Shown piece after piece: positions 18,780 to 29,241 of a stretch of DNA of 64,000 nucleotides. Position numbers and translations under genes: made by a program. The notes below the pieces were generated by a model. The model ran no database searches. It saw only the letters and a program-made list of their open reading frames with translations, and was not told where the DNA came from. The stretch covers positions 1 through 64,000 of the forward strand of contig JALQPE010001826.1 in NCBI GenBank assembly GCA_030407315.1. The letters are read 5' to 3'. Origin of the DNA: Asparagopsis taxiformis (lineage: Eukaryota; Rhodophyta; Florideophyceae; Bonnemaisoniales; Bonnemaisoniaceae). Positions within the stretch are counted from its first letter, which is position 1, and every line of letters starts with the position of its first letter.

Positions 18780-19442
18780 TGTAGTATACGTGGCAATTCC
18801 GAAATTGCAAATATTTACGTTTTCCGCGGAATTCGAATTTCGGCGGATACGACCGGCGACAGCAATGCACGAACATTGCTGGCGCATGCGCGCGCACAAT
18901 CGGCACACGTGTGCAACGAACGTATTGGCAACGGCCAACGGACCAACGGGTCCCTACGTGTGACCCACAAGGTCCTTTCCCATTCGGGGACGTTACGAGC
19001 AGTGTTTACACTGTAAAGCGATGCCATCGTGGCCATATAGGTATTGGCATCGTGCCGGGAGGGAAAGGGGACAAGACAACGATCGAGCAACGGCTCTAGT
19101 CTACGACTGACTTCTACGTTTTACGTTTACGTTTTGCCTAGCGAGGCTTCGTCTCCGTCGAGCTGCGTACTCCCTACCCATCGCCGCACGTAAGGCTGAT
19201 TGCGTGTAGTGCCTCCGGGCTTGGTTGAGAGCGCCTCCGGTGACGTACCACCTCGTTTGCTAACGTAATCCTCGCGTGGATTGTTGCGTCGTGACGCTCG
19301 TGTCTACTCGCTAACCTATCTCTACCGTTCTACCTAACATACAGTCAAAACACCAGCGGGTGGACTGCTCGTTTCGTTTCGTAAGGACAGCGTGTCCACT
19401 GGCTCGTACCAGCTACTACGTCTAACGAACTATCGTTCCACA
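18780..19442 (+). repeat. 5' LTR of the gypsy element
   Basis: 663 bp, beginning TGTAGTATACG and ending TTCCACA. The first 320 bp are almost identical to the 3' LTR. The second half differs by several small indels and substitutions. It contains an inverted pair CCGAAATT/AATTTCGG (about 18798-18843). Confidence 0.85.
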
Positions 19443-19443
19443 C

Positions 19444-19460
19444 TGGTCTCTCGACCTAGA
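19444..19460 (+). promoter_or_regulatory. candidate primer binding site
   Basis: TGGTCTCTCGACCTAG starts one base after the LTR terminal CA. A TGG start is expected for pairing with a tRNA 3' CCA end. The primer tRNA was not identified. Confidence 0.55.
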
Positions 19461-19546
19461 AGTTGCTACGAGCATAACGACAACCAACGAGGTTGAGCTC
19501 TTTTACGTTAACGAAAAGCTACGTGCTACGCTACAGACGACGGTCT

Positions 19547-21626
19547 ATGAATTACGCTGTGTCGAATTCCAGCGCGTCGCCCAGGCAACCGTTGCCAACG
19601 TCAGCGGACGCCGAAGCCGACGTGGCCTTGTCAGCAGAAGCGATCTTCGCGACTGATCGATCTATCCCGCCGGATATCGAGGCGATCGGCCAGCTACCAC
19701 GTACGGTAAGCCCGTTTGAGTCCGTGAGTATGGACCCCGCAACGCGCGGTCAGCTCAACGAAGGGAACGTGACTCCCACGGCACTACGCGTAGTGTACGA
19801 AGACCTTCGAGGTCACATCGAAAGGGCGAGCGACGCGGCCGTCGACGAAGCCGTAAGGCAGAGACTCGGAGTCTCGGAGCGCGAAGCTCGTGCGTTACGT
19901 GAACGCTCAGCGACCCTCGAACGGGAAAACGAAGATTTACGAAACCGCCTCTCCGCCGTGGAGGGAAGACTCGACTCGTTTGTCGTAGTATTCAACGAAA
20001 TCGTCGCCGGACGTTCCGCTCCGCCGAGCGGAAGCGATCCGAATTACGAAGGCTCGCGCGCCTATAACTCGCAATCCTCCCCGGCCGTTCCGGGAGGATA
20101 CCCACCAACACCCGGTCCGACGACCCCGACAACGTACGGAAGGGGGGCGACAGTGCAACGAGCCATCGCCAGCCCCAACGAGACGCCACGAAGGCAATTA
20201 CGTTTTAACGATACGCCAGACCATGCGCGGTCGGCGGACGCAGCACGAGCTGCGCAATTCGATACGAGAGCTCCCCCGCCACGTGAAACGTACATTCCGT
20301 GGCTGGGTACGTTCGGCACGACGGACACGCGAGTCCACGAAAACGAACGTGCCGACGCGGTACGCTTACCAGGGAACGCCCTCGGACCCGTTTGCCACGC
20401 GTTGGCAGAGCACACGACAATGCTCGACGCATTTGCGAACGTGGTGTCGTACCGTATGTACCGACTTAACGATGTACGTGAACATCTCTACGTGAACGAG
20501 AGTCAAAGCGTACATAAGCTCAAACGTGAGCTGGAGGGACTTTTCCCTACGTTAAAGCCGTTCTCCGGCCGGAATCCGATTTCGTTACTCGGATTCCTCG
20601 CCCAAATACGTGATGGGTTCAGCACACTCGGAGTGTGCGAGGGGGTGGCAGTACGTGCGCTGCACTTCTTCCTCGAAGGGGACGCCCGACGGTTCTACGA
20701 TTCCCAGTGTACGACTGGTGTGATCACGACTGATCCGACGAAGAGGTTCTCGTGGCCTCACGTAATCAACGCGTTGATCAAACGATACCTGCAAGACGAC
20801 GTGCTGCAGGAGGCCTACGAAAAGGTCACGATGATCACGCAGAGTCCTAACGAGGACGAGAATCAGTACGCTGATAGACTCGACACCGCCACGCGGGCGT
20901 GTAACTACGTGTTTACGGATCGACTCCTCGTTCACCACTACGTACGTGGGTTGCTGCCCTCGACGCGGGCAGCAGTGACGGAACGACTCCGGTCACTCCC
21001 CGAACGAGAGAGGAACGACCTCACCGTTGTGAGACGATTGGCGACGGCCGAAGGAACGACCTTCCGTGCACGTACGGCAGCTGTCGCGTCAGCCGCGAAA
21101 CCGAAAGTGCGGTTTCCGGTGAAGCCTACGTTAGCTATTTCCGACCACGAGTCGAGGAAGTTCGCGGACTACGATGAGTCCGCGTACTTACGTAATGAAC
21201 GGGCTAGCGAGCCCAGTTACCACGATGGTAACCCGAACATCCCCACGAGGGACGATGACGACGTGTCGCTCGCTGCGGCTCACGTTGCCGAGAATTTGGA
21301 GGCAATCCTCTTCACGAACGGGCCGCCGCCCAACGATTCGAAAACGGCAAACGAAAAGCCGGACGAGCTCGAAGCTCGATTGAACCGTCCATGCGAGGAC
21401 GTGCCGAAGCTCACGAGCGAGCAGACGCAATTGGCGCACTCCGTAATCCCGAATGATTACTGGACGCTGTCGTGTTGGTCATGCCGCGAAGATGGCCACT
21501 CGACGTTTACGTGTCCGCGTCTGACGCCAGATCAACGGATCTTTTTCGCGTACAAGTACTACCTCTTCCACGTGAAGAGCAACCCACGTCAGGCTGAGTA
21601 CTTCCGCCAACGAATGGCCAAACCCA
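19547..21626 (+). CDS. gag: gypsy Gag, exon 1
   Basis: The first ATG (19547) starts a protein of about 693 residues in this exon. A disordered N-terminus is followed by a coiled coil (REARALRERSATLEREN, about residues 108-150), a Pro/Ser-rich stretch, a capsid-like helical domain (about 270-480) and a CCHC zinc knuckle (CWSCREDGHSTFTC) near the end, as in retroviral nucleocapsids. Without splicing, translation stops at TAA 21635-21637 just inside the intron, giving a short Gag. With splicing it continues into exon 2. Codon choice is heavily biased to ACG, TCG and CGT/CGA, in line with the rest of the element. Confidence 0.85.
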
Positions 21627-21879
21627 GTAAGCCTTAAAGATGTACCAAAGATGGCCGCATGATGAACCTATGACATGCATGGTGTTCCTCTGATGTACGG
21701 ATAAGGAACATTTGCTCTTCAGCTGATGGCCGCATAACAATACACCAATGATGGACGGGAGATGTCCATACGCTCATCTCCCGGACATCAGCGAAGTATC
21801 TCTTGCGTACAGTAGAGATATCACGTACATCATTGGTTCATCTAAAGCATATCAGGGGTACATATTCCTTTTCTTATAG
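21627..21879 (+). other. spliceosomal intron (253 nt) at the gag/pol boundary
   Basis: The donor CCCA|GTAAGCC and acceptor TTCCTTTTCTTATAG|GG fit GT-AG splicing. The acceptor is preceded by a pyrimidine tract. The segment is clearly different in composition from the CpG-rich element around it. Joining 21626 to 21880 keeps one open frame (phase 1, the joined codon is AGG) and extends Gag by about 110 residues to 22211, where pol overlaps. Inside lie strong inverted repeats: ACCAATGATG (21744-21753) with CATCATTGGT (21828-21837), enclosing two hairpins. Confidence 0.75.
21744..21837 (+). ncRNA. predicted three-way-junction RNA fold within the intron
   Basis: A 10-bp closing stem (21744-21753 with 21828-21837) encloses hairpin GGGAGATG/CATCTCCC (21757-21764 with 21775-21782) and hairpin GTATCTCT/AGAGATAT (21796-21803 with 21814-21821, one G-U pair). 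A competing 7-bp stem GATGTCC/GGACATC (21761-21767 with 21783-21789) cannot form at the same time as the first hairpin, so two conformations are possible. The function is unknown. It may influence splicing. Confidence 0.5.
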
Positions 21880-22211
21880 GGAAACGTAACCAGGAACGAC
21901 CTGATGAGCGAGGGAACGTGACCCCGCGGAGGTATGGCACGCCGCCTACGATACTCCGAAACCCCAATCGTGACGGGGGAAGGCCCTTCGACAGGCGCCG
22001 CGGCGACTTTCGTAATGACCGACGTGACCCCCGCCCGTGGGCGAACGAACGAAATGGCCAGCGTAATGGCCGCAGCGGAGTCTACGTGACGACTTCCGCT
22101 GACGAAACACCACTCGAGGTGGAAACGAGTCACGATGACGAGCGAGCTTCGTGGGCTCACGACAACGACGTGTCGAACGGTCTCGCGCCGGAAAACGACC
22201 AGGCGATGTAG
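21880..22211 (+). CDS. gag: gypsy Gag, exon 2
   Basis: This exon continues Gag after splicing with an Arg/Asp/Gly-rich nucleic-acid-binding-like tail (FDRRRGDFRNDRRDPRPW) ending at TAG 22209-22211. Its last 60 nt overlap the beginning of pol, which is in the -1 frame. That geometry is expected for -1 ribosomal frameshifting. A GGAAAAC in the overlap (about 22190-22197) is a possible but non-canonical slip site. Confidence 0.65.
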
Positions 22212-25200
22212 GTCACGAGCCACCCACATCGCCTGAACCCTTACGTGAAAGGGGGACGACCGACGTCGATGATTGGTCCTCCGCAGGCTCACCGACAAAC
22301 GAGAGTTACGTAAAGCTCACGGCCGCGAAGGCCAACTCGAGTCACACGACACCCGACGTGGGGGAAGAAACGAAGTCCGACGGGACAAACGAACCTCACA
22401 CGAAGAGGAAGCCTCGCAGACGAGCGAGACGCGCTACCCGGAAGCACGACGCTTCCGAGCGCGAGAAAACCAAGCACGCGGCTTATACGAAGCGTGTCGA
22501 CGCAAAAGAAGCCATACGGGCTCACACGATGAAGCGACGAACCGCTAGCGAAGACGTAGACCGCGCGCCGGTCAGGACCGAACCGTTGGTCCTTGACGGG
22601 CATACGTGCCTACTTGCGTCGAAGCATTATATCGTGTCCGGAACGATCGGACTAGACCTCAACGTGATGAGGGCGATGACCATCGCGATGGATACGTGCA
22701 GCGGCTATAACTTGATACGAACAAGTTTACTGCCCTACGACTGGGTCGACCGCTGTCTACGTGACGAAGAGCTACCGAAGCTCGGAGACGCCAACGGGCG
22801 ACGGTTGCCTATCGAAGGCGCCATCCTGCTTCGTGTCAGGTTGGGGAACTCGCTGTTCCGCGTAAAATTCTTCGTAGCCAACACGCTGGCTGTTCCCGTT
22901 ATAATGGGCACGTCGTTCATGTCGAAGCATGTCGATGCTATACGCTGTCGAGCGCAGACAATCGACCTCCATCGGGGGGATACGATACCCATTATCGCGG
23001 AGGGCGATACGAAGACTCCGTGCGAGGAGGGGGAAGAGACGAATCCAAACGTGGAGCCCCCGAAGCGCTGCGAGCGTAACGCGGCCTCGAATAGGCCGAG
23101 CCGAACGTTCTCGGTTCGCCTGACGAAGTACACGCGTGTACCGGCGATGTCGCAACGGACCGTCAACGTGACGACGGATGCGACCGGACTCGTGTTCCTC
23201 GAACCGAAAGCGTCGGTGCAATTCCGGCATGGGCTGCGCATAGCCAACGGAGTGGTCGACGTAGGACCGAGAGAGACGTTCTCTATTATCGTGTCGAACT
23301 TCACGAAGAAGGACCGCGATTTGCCGAAAGGCGCGACGATTGCGTACGCGGTACGCTCCCCGTTGGGAATCGTACCACTCAAGCGTGAGGGCGGCGAAGC
23401 CCTCGCGAAGGTTTTGAACCTACCGCTAGTCGACGCGACAACACGAACGAATGCTAACGGGTTGAGCGACGAAACGACAGACCCGTTGGTCAACGAAAAG
23501 GGGAACGACCCCGCCACGAATTGGCAGTCGACAATCGATTTGTCGCACCTCGACGACGAGGACTTACGAAAGCGCATCAACGAGATGCTAGCCACACATT
23601 CGTCAATGTGGACGAGCGGACGCCTCGGCGAAATCAATGCTACGGAGCATCGAATCGAACTCGAACCGGGCACGCGGCCCATACGTTCAATGCCCTATCG
23701 TCAGGGTCCGGCTCTACGTACGATAGCCGAGGAGCAGATCACGAAGATGCCCAACGAAGGGGTTATCGAACCCGCGTCCAGCGAATGGGCGTCACCAATC
23801 GTGTTGGTGCCGAAGAAGGACGGATCCTTACGCTTCTGTGTCGACTACAGACGTTTGAACGCGAAAACGATCGCTGATTCGTACCCGCTTCCTCGTATGG
23901 AAGACTGCCTTGATTCGTTGGGCGACGCCGCCATCTTCACGACACTCGACTGTAACGCCGGTTACTGGCAAGTGCCCGTCTCCGCCGAGGACCGTGATAA
24001 GACAACGTTTACGTCTTTCATGGGAACGTATCGCTACGTGCGAATGCCATTCGGGCTACGAAATGCCCCCGCTACGTTTCAGCGGACGTTGGACATAATC
24101 CTCTCCGGAGTACGTTGGCAATCGTGCCTGGTCTACTTAGACGACGTAATCGTCTTTTCGAAAGACCTCGAGTCTCACCTGGGTCACGTTGACCAGGTGC
24201 TTTCCCTGCTACGCGCAGCGGGAGTAACGTTAAAGCTCACGAAGTGCTCGTTCTTTCAACCACGAGTTGACTACCTGGGGCACGTGATCACCCCAGGGAA
24301 GCTGCACGTCGCAGCACGGAACAAGGAAGCCTTTCGTACGGCTACGTTCCCGCGAGACAAGACGCAATGTCGATCGTTTTTGGGCGCGGCCAACGTTTAC
24401 CGCCGTTTCGTAAAGGCGTATGCCGAGATCGCTCGGCCACTCAACACGATGTTGAAGAAGGACGCTTCCCCCGATTGGACGAATCCAACTGACGCGCAAA
24501 CGAACGCGTTCGAAACGTTGAAGACAATACTGGTGTCGCCACCAGTATTGCACCTACCGAAGGTGGGACGTCCGTTCATGATCGATACCGACGCGTCGGC
24601 GTATCAGCTGGGAGCTACGTTGCTCCAGCAGCAGAACGAGGACAAGCCCAACGAATGGGTGCCGATTGGGTACTGGTCGAAGACCCTTAACGAAACCGAA
24701 CGTGGTTAATCGGCGACCGAGCGCGAGTGCTACTCCGTCGTTTGGGCGATAACGTCGCTCCGACCCTACGTAGAGGGTCAGCGGTTCACCGTACGTACGG
24801 ACCACGAAGCCTTACGTTGGCTGATGACGTTGACGGACGCGTCCGGACGACTACTACGATGGAGGCTACGCGTTGCCGAGTTCGATTTCGAAGTTACGTA
24901 CAGGCCTGGGCGCGTGCACCAGGTACCTGACGCTTTATCACGTGTGATATCTACGTATGACGACGGTCGACCCGTCGACGATGACGTACCATCGTACGGG
25001 GACGCGGTCCTCGTGACGACTCGCAGTCGTCGACAACCCACACGAAATGGGCAAGGACGAACGACGTCCGCGCGTAAAAAGGCAACGAATGCCAGGGGTC
25101 ACGACGACCCGTCGAACGAGACTCGTGATGAACGAACATCAGCCACGACGGCTGGCCGCGATGGCCTCGAGTTCAACCGCGACGCGTCGCTCGATGACGT

Positions 25201-26740
25201 TCTTGACGAGGAACCGGATTTCCTCGACGAACAGCGCGCTGCTGAAGACGATTCGGCACGCGTGCCACCAGCTGACGTTCAGCTTCCCATTACGAGGGAC
25301 GAGCTTATCGAAGCTCAACGCGAGGACGCGTTCTGTCAAACGATACTGACACGACAGTCCGAGACGCAGGACGCTGCATTCTTCGAAGGCCACGATGGCC
25401 TACTCCGACGCCGGAACCCTCACGATGAGGAACGTACACAAATCGTTGTGCCGGCTTCGTTACGGCCGCGGCTGCTGGAGTTAACGCACCACCACGTCCT
25501 CGCTAGACATCCCGGGCAAACGCGTATGTACTATACCCTACGGAGGACGTACTACTGGCCCGCGATGGCCGCCGACATCCACGCAACGGTACGAAACTGC
25601 GTTGGATGTGCGAAGAACCGCGTGAAGCTTCGCAAACGGACGAACCCGTTACGTTTATTTCCGGCTACGGAGCCGTTGCGAGACCTATGTATCGACATAC
25701 TAGGTCCGCTTACGAAGACCACGCGTGGTAACCGATTTATCCTCGTGATAACGGACCGCTTCACGAAGCTGACTAGAGTCGTACCTCTACGAAATATCGA
25801 TTCCGCCAACGTGGCGAGCGCGTTCGTCAACGCGTGGGTCTTCTCGTATGGACCCCCACGGACGCTCATAAGCGATAACGGAAAGCAGTTCGCTGCTAAG
25901 TTTTTCCAGCGCGTCTGCAACGAAATCGGCGTGACGAACGTCTTTACGTCGACATACCACCCCCAAACGAACAGGCAGGTGGAGCGCTACAACAGGACGA
26001 TCCTGGCGATGCTGCGCAATTATGTGAACGAAAACCAGAACGACTGGGATCGATACGCATCGGCGTTAACGTTTGCGTACAACACGCATGTGCATTCGAG
26101 CACGGGCACGACGCCCTTCGATTTGATTCTCACGAATCCACCGCCACCGTTGGCGCTACACACGTCGGTAACGAACCGCGAACTACCCGACGGGGGAGGG
26201 CGAGCCACTTACGTTCGTGAGCTCGCCACAACGATGGATAACGCGTATCGAACGCTGAAGGCCGCGCAGGCACGTTATAAACGAAATTTCGACAAACGAG
26301 TCCGTGTCTCGAATCGAAACATCCGCGCGGGAGAATACGTATTCATCGACCCGACGGACGGGACCACGAAGGGCACGAAGCTCGGCAACCACGCGTTGGG
26401 ACCGTTCCGCGTACTACGTAACGACGTCCGGACGTTCGTCATCCAACGAGGAGACGTAGTTGAACGTGTCAACTCGGACCGCGTTGCGTACGCGCCAACG
26501 CCGGCGAACGCGCCCCCGCCGGAGCCATACGATGCCACCGAGGCAGACCTCGACAAGAACCGCGACGGTCCGGCGTATGTAGTAGACGACCTACTCGACC
26601 ATCGCGTAAACGATGACGGCACCCTAGACTTCCTCGTGAAGTGGGTCGGGTATCGTAACCCTACGTGGGAACCCGGCCGGAACGTATCTGAAGAGAGCGT
26701 CTCTCGATACTTCGCACGCGTGCGACGAGCAACAACGTGA
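22151..26740 (+). CDS. pol: gypsy Pol: protease, RT, RNase H, integrase, chromodomain
   Basis: One frame from the overlap with gag to 26740, broken only by TAA 24707-24709 in RNase H, at a position usually held by Tyr (ERG-x-SATEREC). A Lys/Arg-rich start is followed by a retropepsin-like site with DTCSG (22691) in place of DTGA. The RT has FCVDYRRLN and the catalytic YLDD (24134-24145). RNase H follows with MIDTDASAYQLGA. The integrase has an HHCC zinc module (about 25490-25615) and DDE residues at about 25694, 25874 and 25982 (HPQTNRQVERYNRT). A C-terminal chromodomain (DFLVKWVGYRNPTWEP) should direct integration to marked chromatin. Pol is probably made by frameshift from spliced Gag. The unusual protease motif could be a variant or damage. 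Confidence 0.9.
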
Positions 26741-29241
26741 AAGGCCACGACGGCCACCGAAAACGCACACGAGCGTCGGGTTAAGCGCACGTGTGCGCGA
26801 CGTTGCACGATGCAACAAACGAAGGCGACGAGCCGCACGAACGAGAAGCGAAGGCACAACGAGTGGCCGGGACGTCCACCCTTGCGTTGGGGGGGCGCGA
26901 TGCGTGCTAGAGCCGTCGCTCTTTTCGTTTTCGACACCATACGTTGGTGGAGGCACGAGCGCCAACGAAAGATTGAACGACGAGTCCACGCGCGGACGAT
27001 TCACACGATGTGAAGAGCCACGACGGGCTCGACAGTGTTGACAGTCCCACGGGCAAAGGTGACGACACCACGGGCCACGGACGGACAACACGTCAGATTT
27101 TTCGCGCGAAAAATTATACTTGGGCCAGCGGGCCATGGACGCACGGTGCGAAAAATCGGGCCGATTACAGTGCGCTAATCCGGCCAAATCTCGGGACACG
27201 CGTGCCCCGAAAATTTCGTAATTTCGGCATGTCACGTGAGCCATCGTACGTCCCCGTGGACAGCCGCTGACAACGAGTCGCATCGACCAACGAGGTCAAC
27301 GCCAAACAGCTCGCGAGCTAACGGCTACGTGACGCCGGAAGGCGGAAAAACGACGTAGGACGGACGCGTCCCCAGCGAAGATGGCAACGGCCTCATTACG
27401 AAACTTCCCGCACGAAGCGGAACGAAGCTATACGTTAGCCGACGGATTAGACCAACGGGTCTCAGCGCACGAAGCGCGCGAGTAACGCGTACGAACGACG
27501 AGCCAACGAGGCCGCGACGACGGACGGCGAACCGTATCACCATCGTGAGGCACGATGCCGAACACGGTAGCCACGTACGGCGACCACGGAACGACACAAC
27601 GGTGTCCTGCCACGCGGGCATAACGAACGACGCGCGAAAGCGAAAAGCCCGCCGGCTAGTCGAAACGCACGAACAAACCCGAAAGGCGGGTTGACCACGT
27701 ACGGTCACGAAGACTAAGACACGCACGTCCGCGTCGCAACCGAAAAGCTAACGAAGCTTCAACCTCGTACGCATTCGAAGGCGCACGCGCCACCGGCCAC
27801 GTCGGCCAGGAGACGAGCGAGGTACGCGGACGTCGCTAACGATAACGGCGTACACTACGGGTCGAACGCACGTAACGAAATACGAATACGCAACGGCGTA
27901 CAAGCTGGTAGCCAACGTAAAACGGCACAGCCGAAGGCGACGAGCCGACGAAAAACTGGCTCACGTAACAGCCTCAAACGCCCGCGGGCATGCGAAACGA
28001 CTTCGTCAATCGCGTCCCCGTCGGGTTCGCAAGTCGATAAACGAAATTACGCAACGGCGTAGAGGTCGAGCATTACGTATGCCCAGGTGCACGTCGCACC
28101 ACATAACGGATGAGCCAACGAAACGCTCCTCGGACGCCGCGGCGAACGGCGCCACCACGCGAAGTGGACTATCGCAACGATTGCGCCACCGGCTAACGTG
28201 AAGCCGCGGGAACGTGAAGCGCGACGGCGCTAACGGTGTTAACGGCTATACGAAAAGCCAAGCCCGCCGGCAAAGACGTTGTCAACGGAACCGCGACGCG
28301 CCACGACGCACTGCCGCGTACACGCAACGGCGTGAAACGTCAAGCCAACTCACGCGCGAGTCGGCCTGACGCTTAGCGAATTTTCCGTCCAGCTCATCGG
28401 AGCAAAATTAAAATTGGCACCGACGTGCTACGTGCCAAAGAGCTCGAATGCTCAACGGAATTCGACACCCGACGGGGTTATCCGCACGAGGAACGACGGC
28501 GGAAACGAATTCCGAGATAGTTACAAAATGATAACGCCACTGGCCACCGTGAAGCCGCGGGAACGCGAAGCGCGACGGCGCTAATGACGTTAACGGCTAT
28601 ACGAAAAGCCAAGCCCGCCGGCCACCACGTCGTCAACGGAACCGCAACATACTGCGACGCGCCGCCGCGTACACGCCACGGCGTAGAACGTCAAACCGAC
28701 TCACGCGCGCGTCGGTCTGACGTTCGACGAATTTTCCGCCAAGCTCATCGGAGCAAATTAAAATTGGCACCGACGTGCTACGCGCTAAAGAGCTCGAATG
28801 CTCAACGAAATTCGACACCCGACGGGGTTATCCGGACGAGAAACGACGGTGGAAACGATTTCTGAGTTAGTTACTAAATGATACGCCCGCCAACGGGCTC
28901 TACGATCGAGGTTAACGTACCACTCGCAGTGAAAAGCCGCCGCTACGCGCCGCCGCTTTGCCGAATAGTTGCGTGTGTTACGAACCTGCCAACGGGCACG
29001 CGCCGCCGCGAACTCGAAGCACGGGCTGCGTAAGCCATACGACACCCGACGGGGTAGACGCCACAACAAAAAGTTGTGGGGAGGGGCTTAACGCTAAACC
29101 CCTCCTCTGCTGCAGACGACCTGCCAAACGCAAATTACGAAGCTCAACGGAGCCATGCGATTACGCAAAGAAACAAGACGAAGTTTACGAAGCAATACGA
29201 TGCTAGAGCCGACGTGGCCTACGAACTAACCTAGTAACGAC
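26741..29241. other. long CpG-rich spacer between pol and the antisense ORF
   Basis: About 2.5 kb with no supported gene on either strand. It is dominated by words such as AACG, CGAACG and ACGG and contains a tandem repeat (see 28195-28880). It may act as packaging, regulatory or filler sequence in this oversized element. Confidence 0.5.
28195..28880 (+). repeat. 351-bp tandem repeat in the gypsy spacer
   Basis: Two copies with a period of about 351 bp, anchored by AAGCCGCGGGAACG at 28201 and 28552. They share the TATACGAAAAGCCAAGCCCG segment and the GACACCCGACGGGGTTATCC segment. A third, diverged partial copy (GACACCCGACGGGGT near 29040) follows. Confidence 0.8.

Noticed and set aside
21899..21925. 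Hammerhead ribozyme core (CTGATGAG...GGGAAC) after the gypsy intron
   Set aside because: The required GAAA core and the three helices do not form around it, and it lies within the Gag exon 2 coding frame.
22735..23682. 315-codon open frame on the minus strand opposite gypsy pol
   Set aside because: It mirrors the strongly CpG-biased pol coding sequence, has no motif and is explained as a compositional shadow.
113..24709. Alternative genetic code with TAA read as an amino acid (TAA inside Smc5-like, TOG and gypsy pol readings)
   Set aside because: Other complete frames in the window end at TAA, TAG or TGA normally, the same genes also have frame breaks, and copia has all three stops internally. 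Nonsense changes or errors are simpler.
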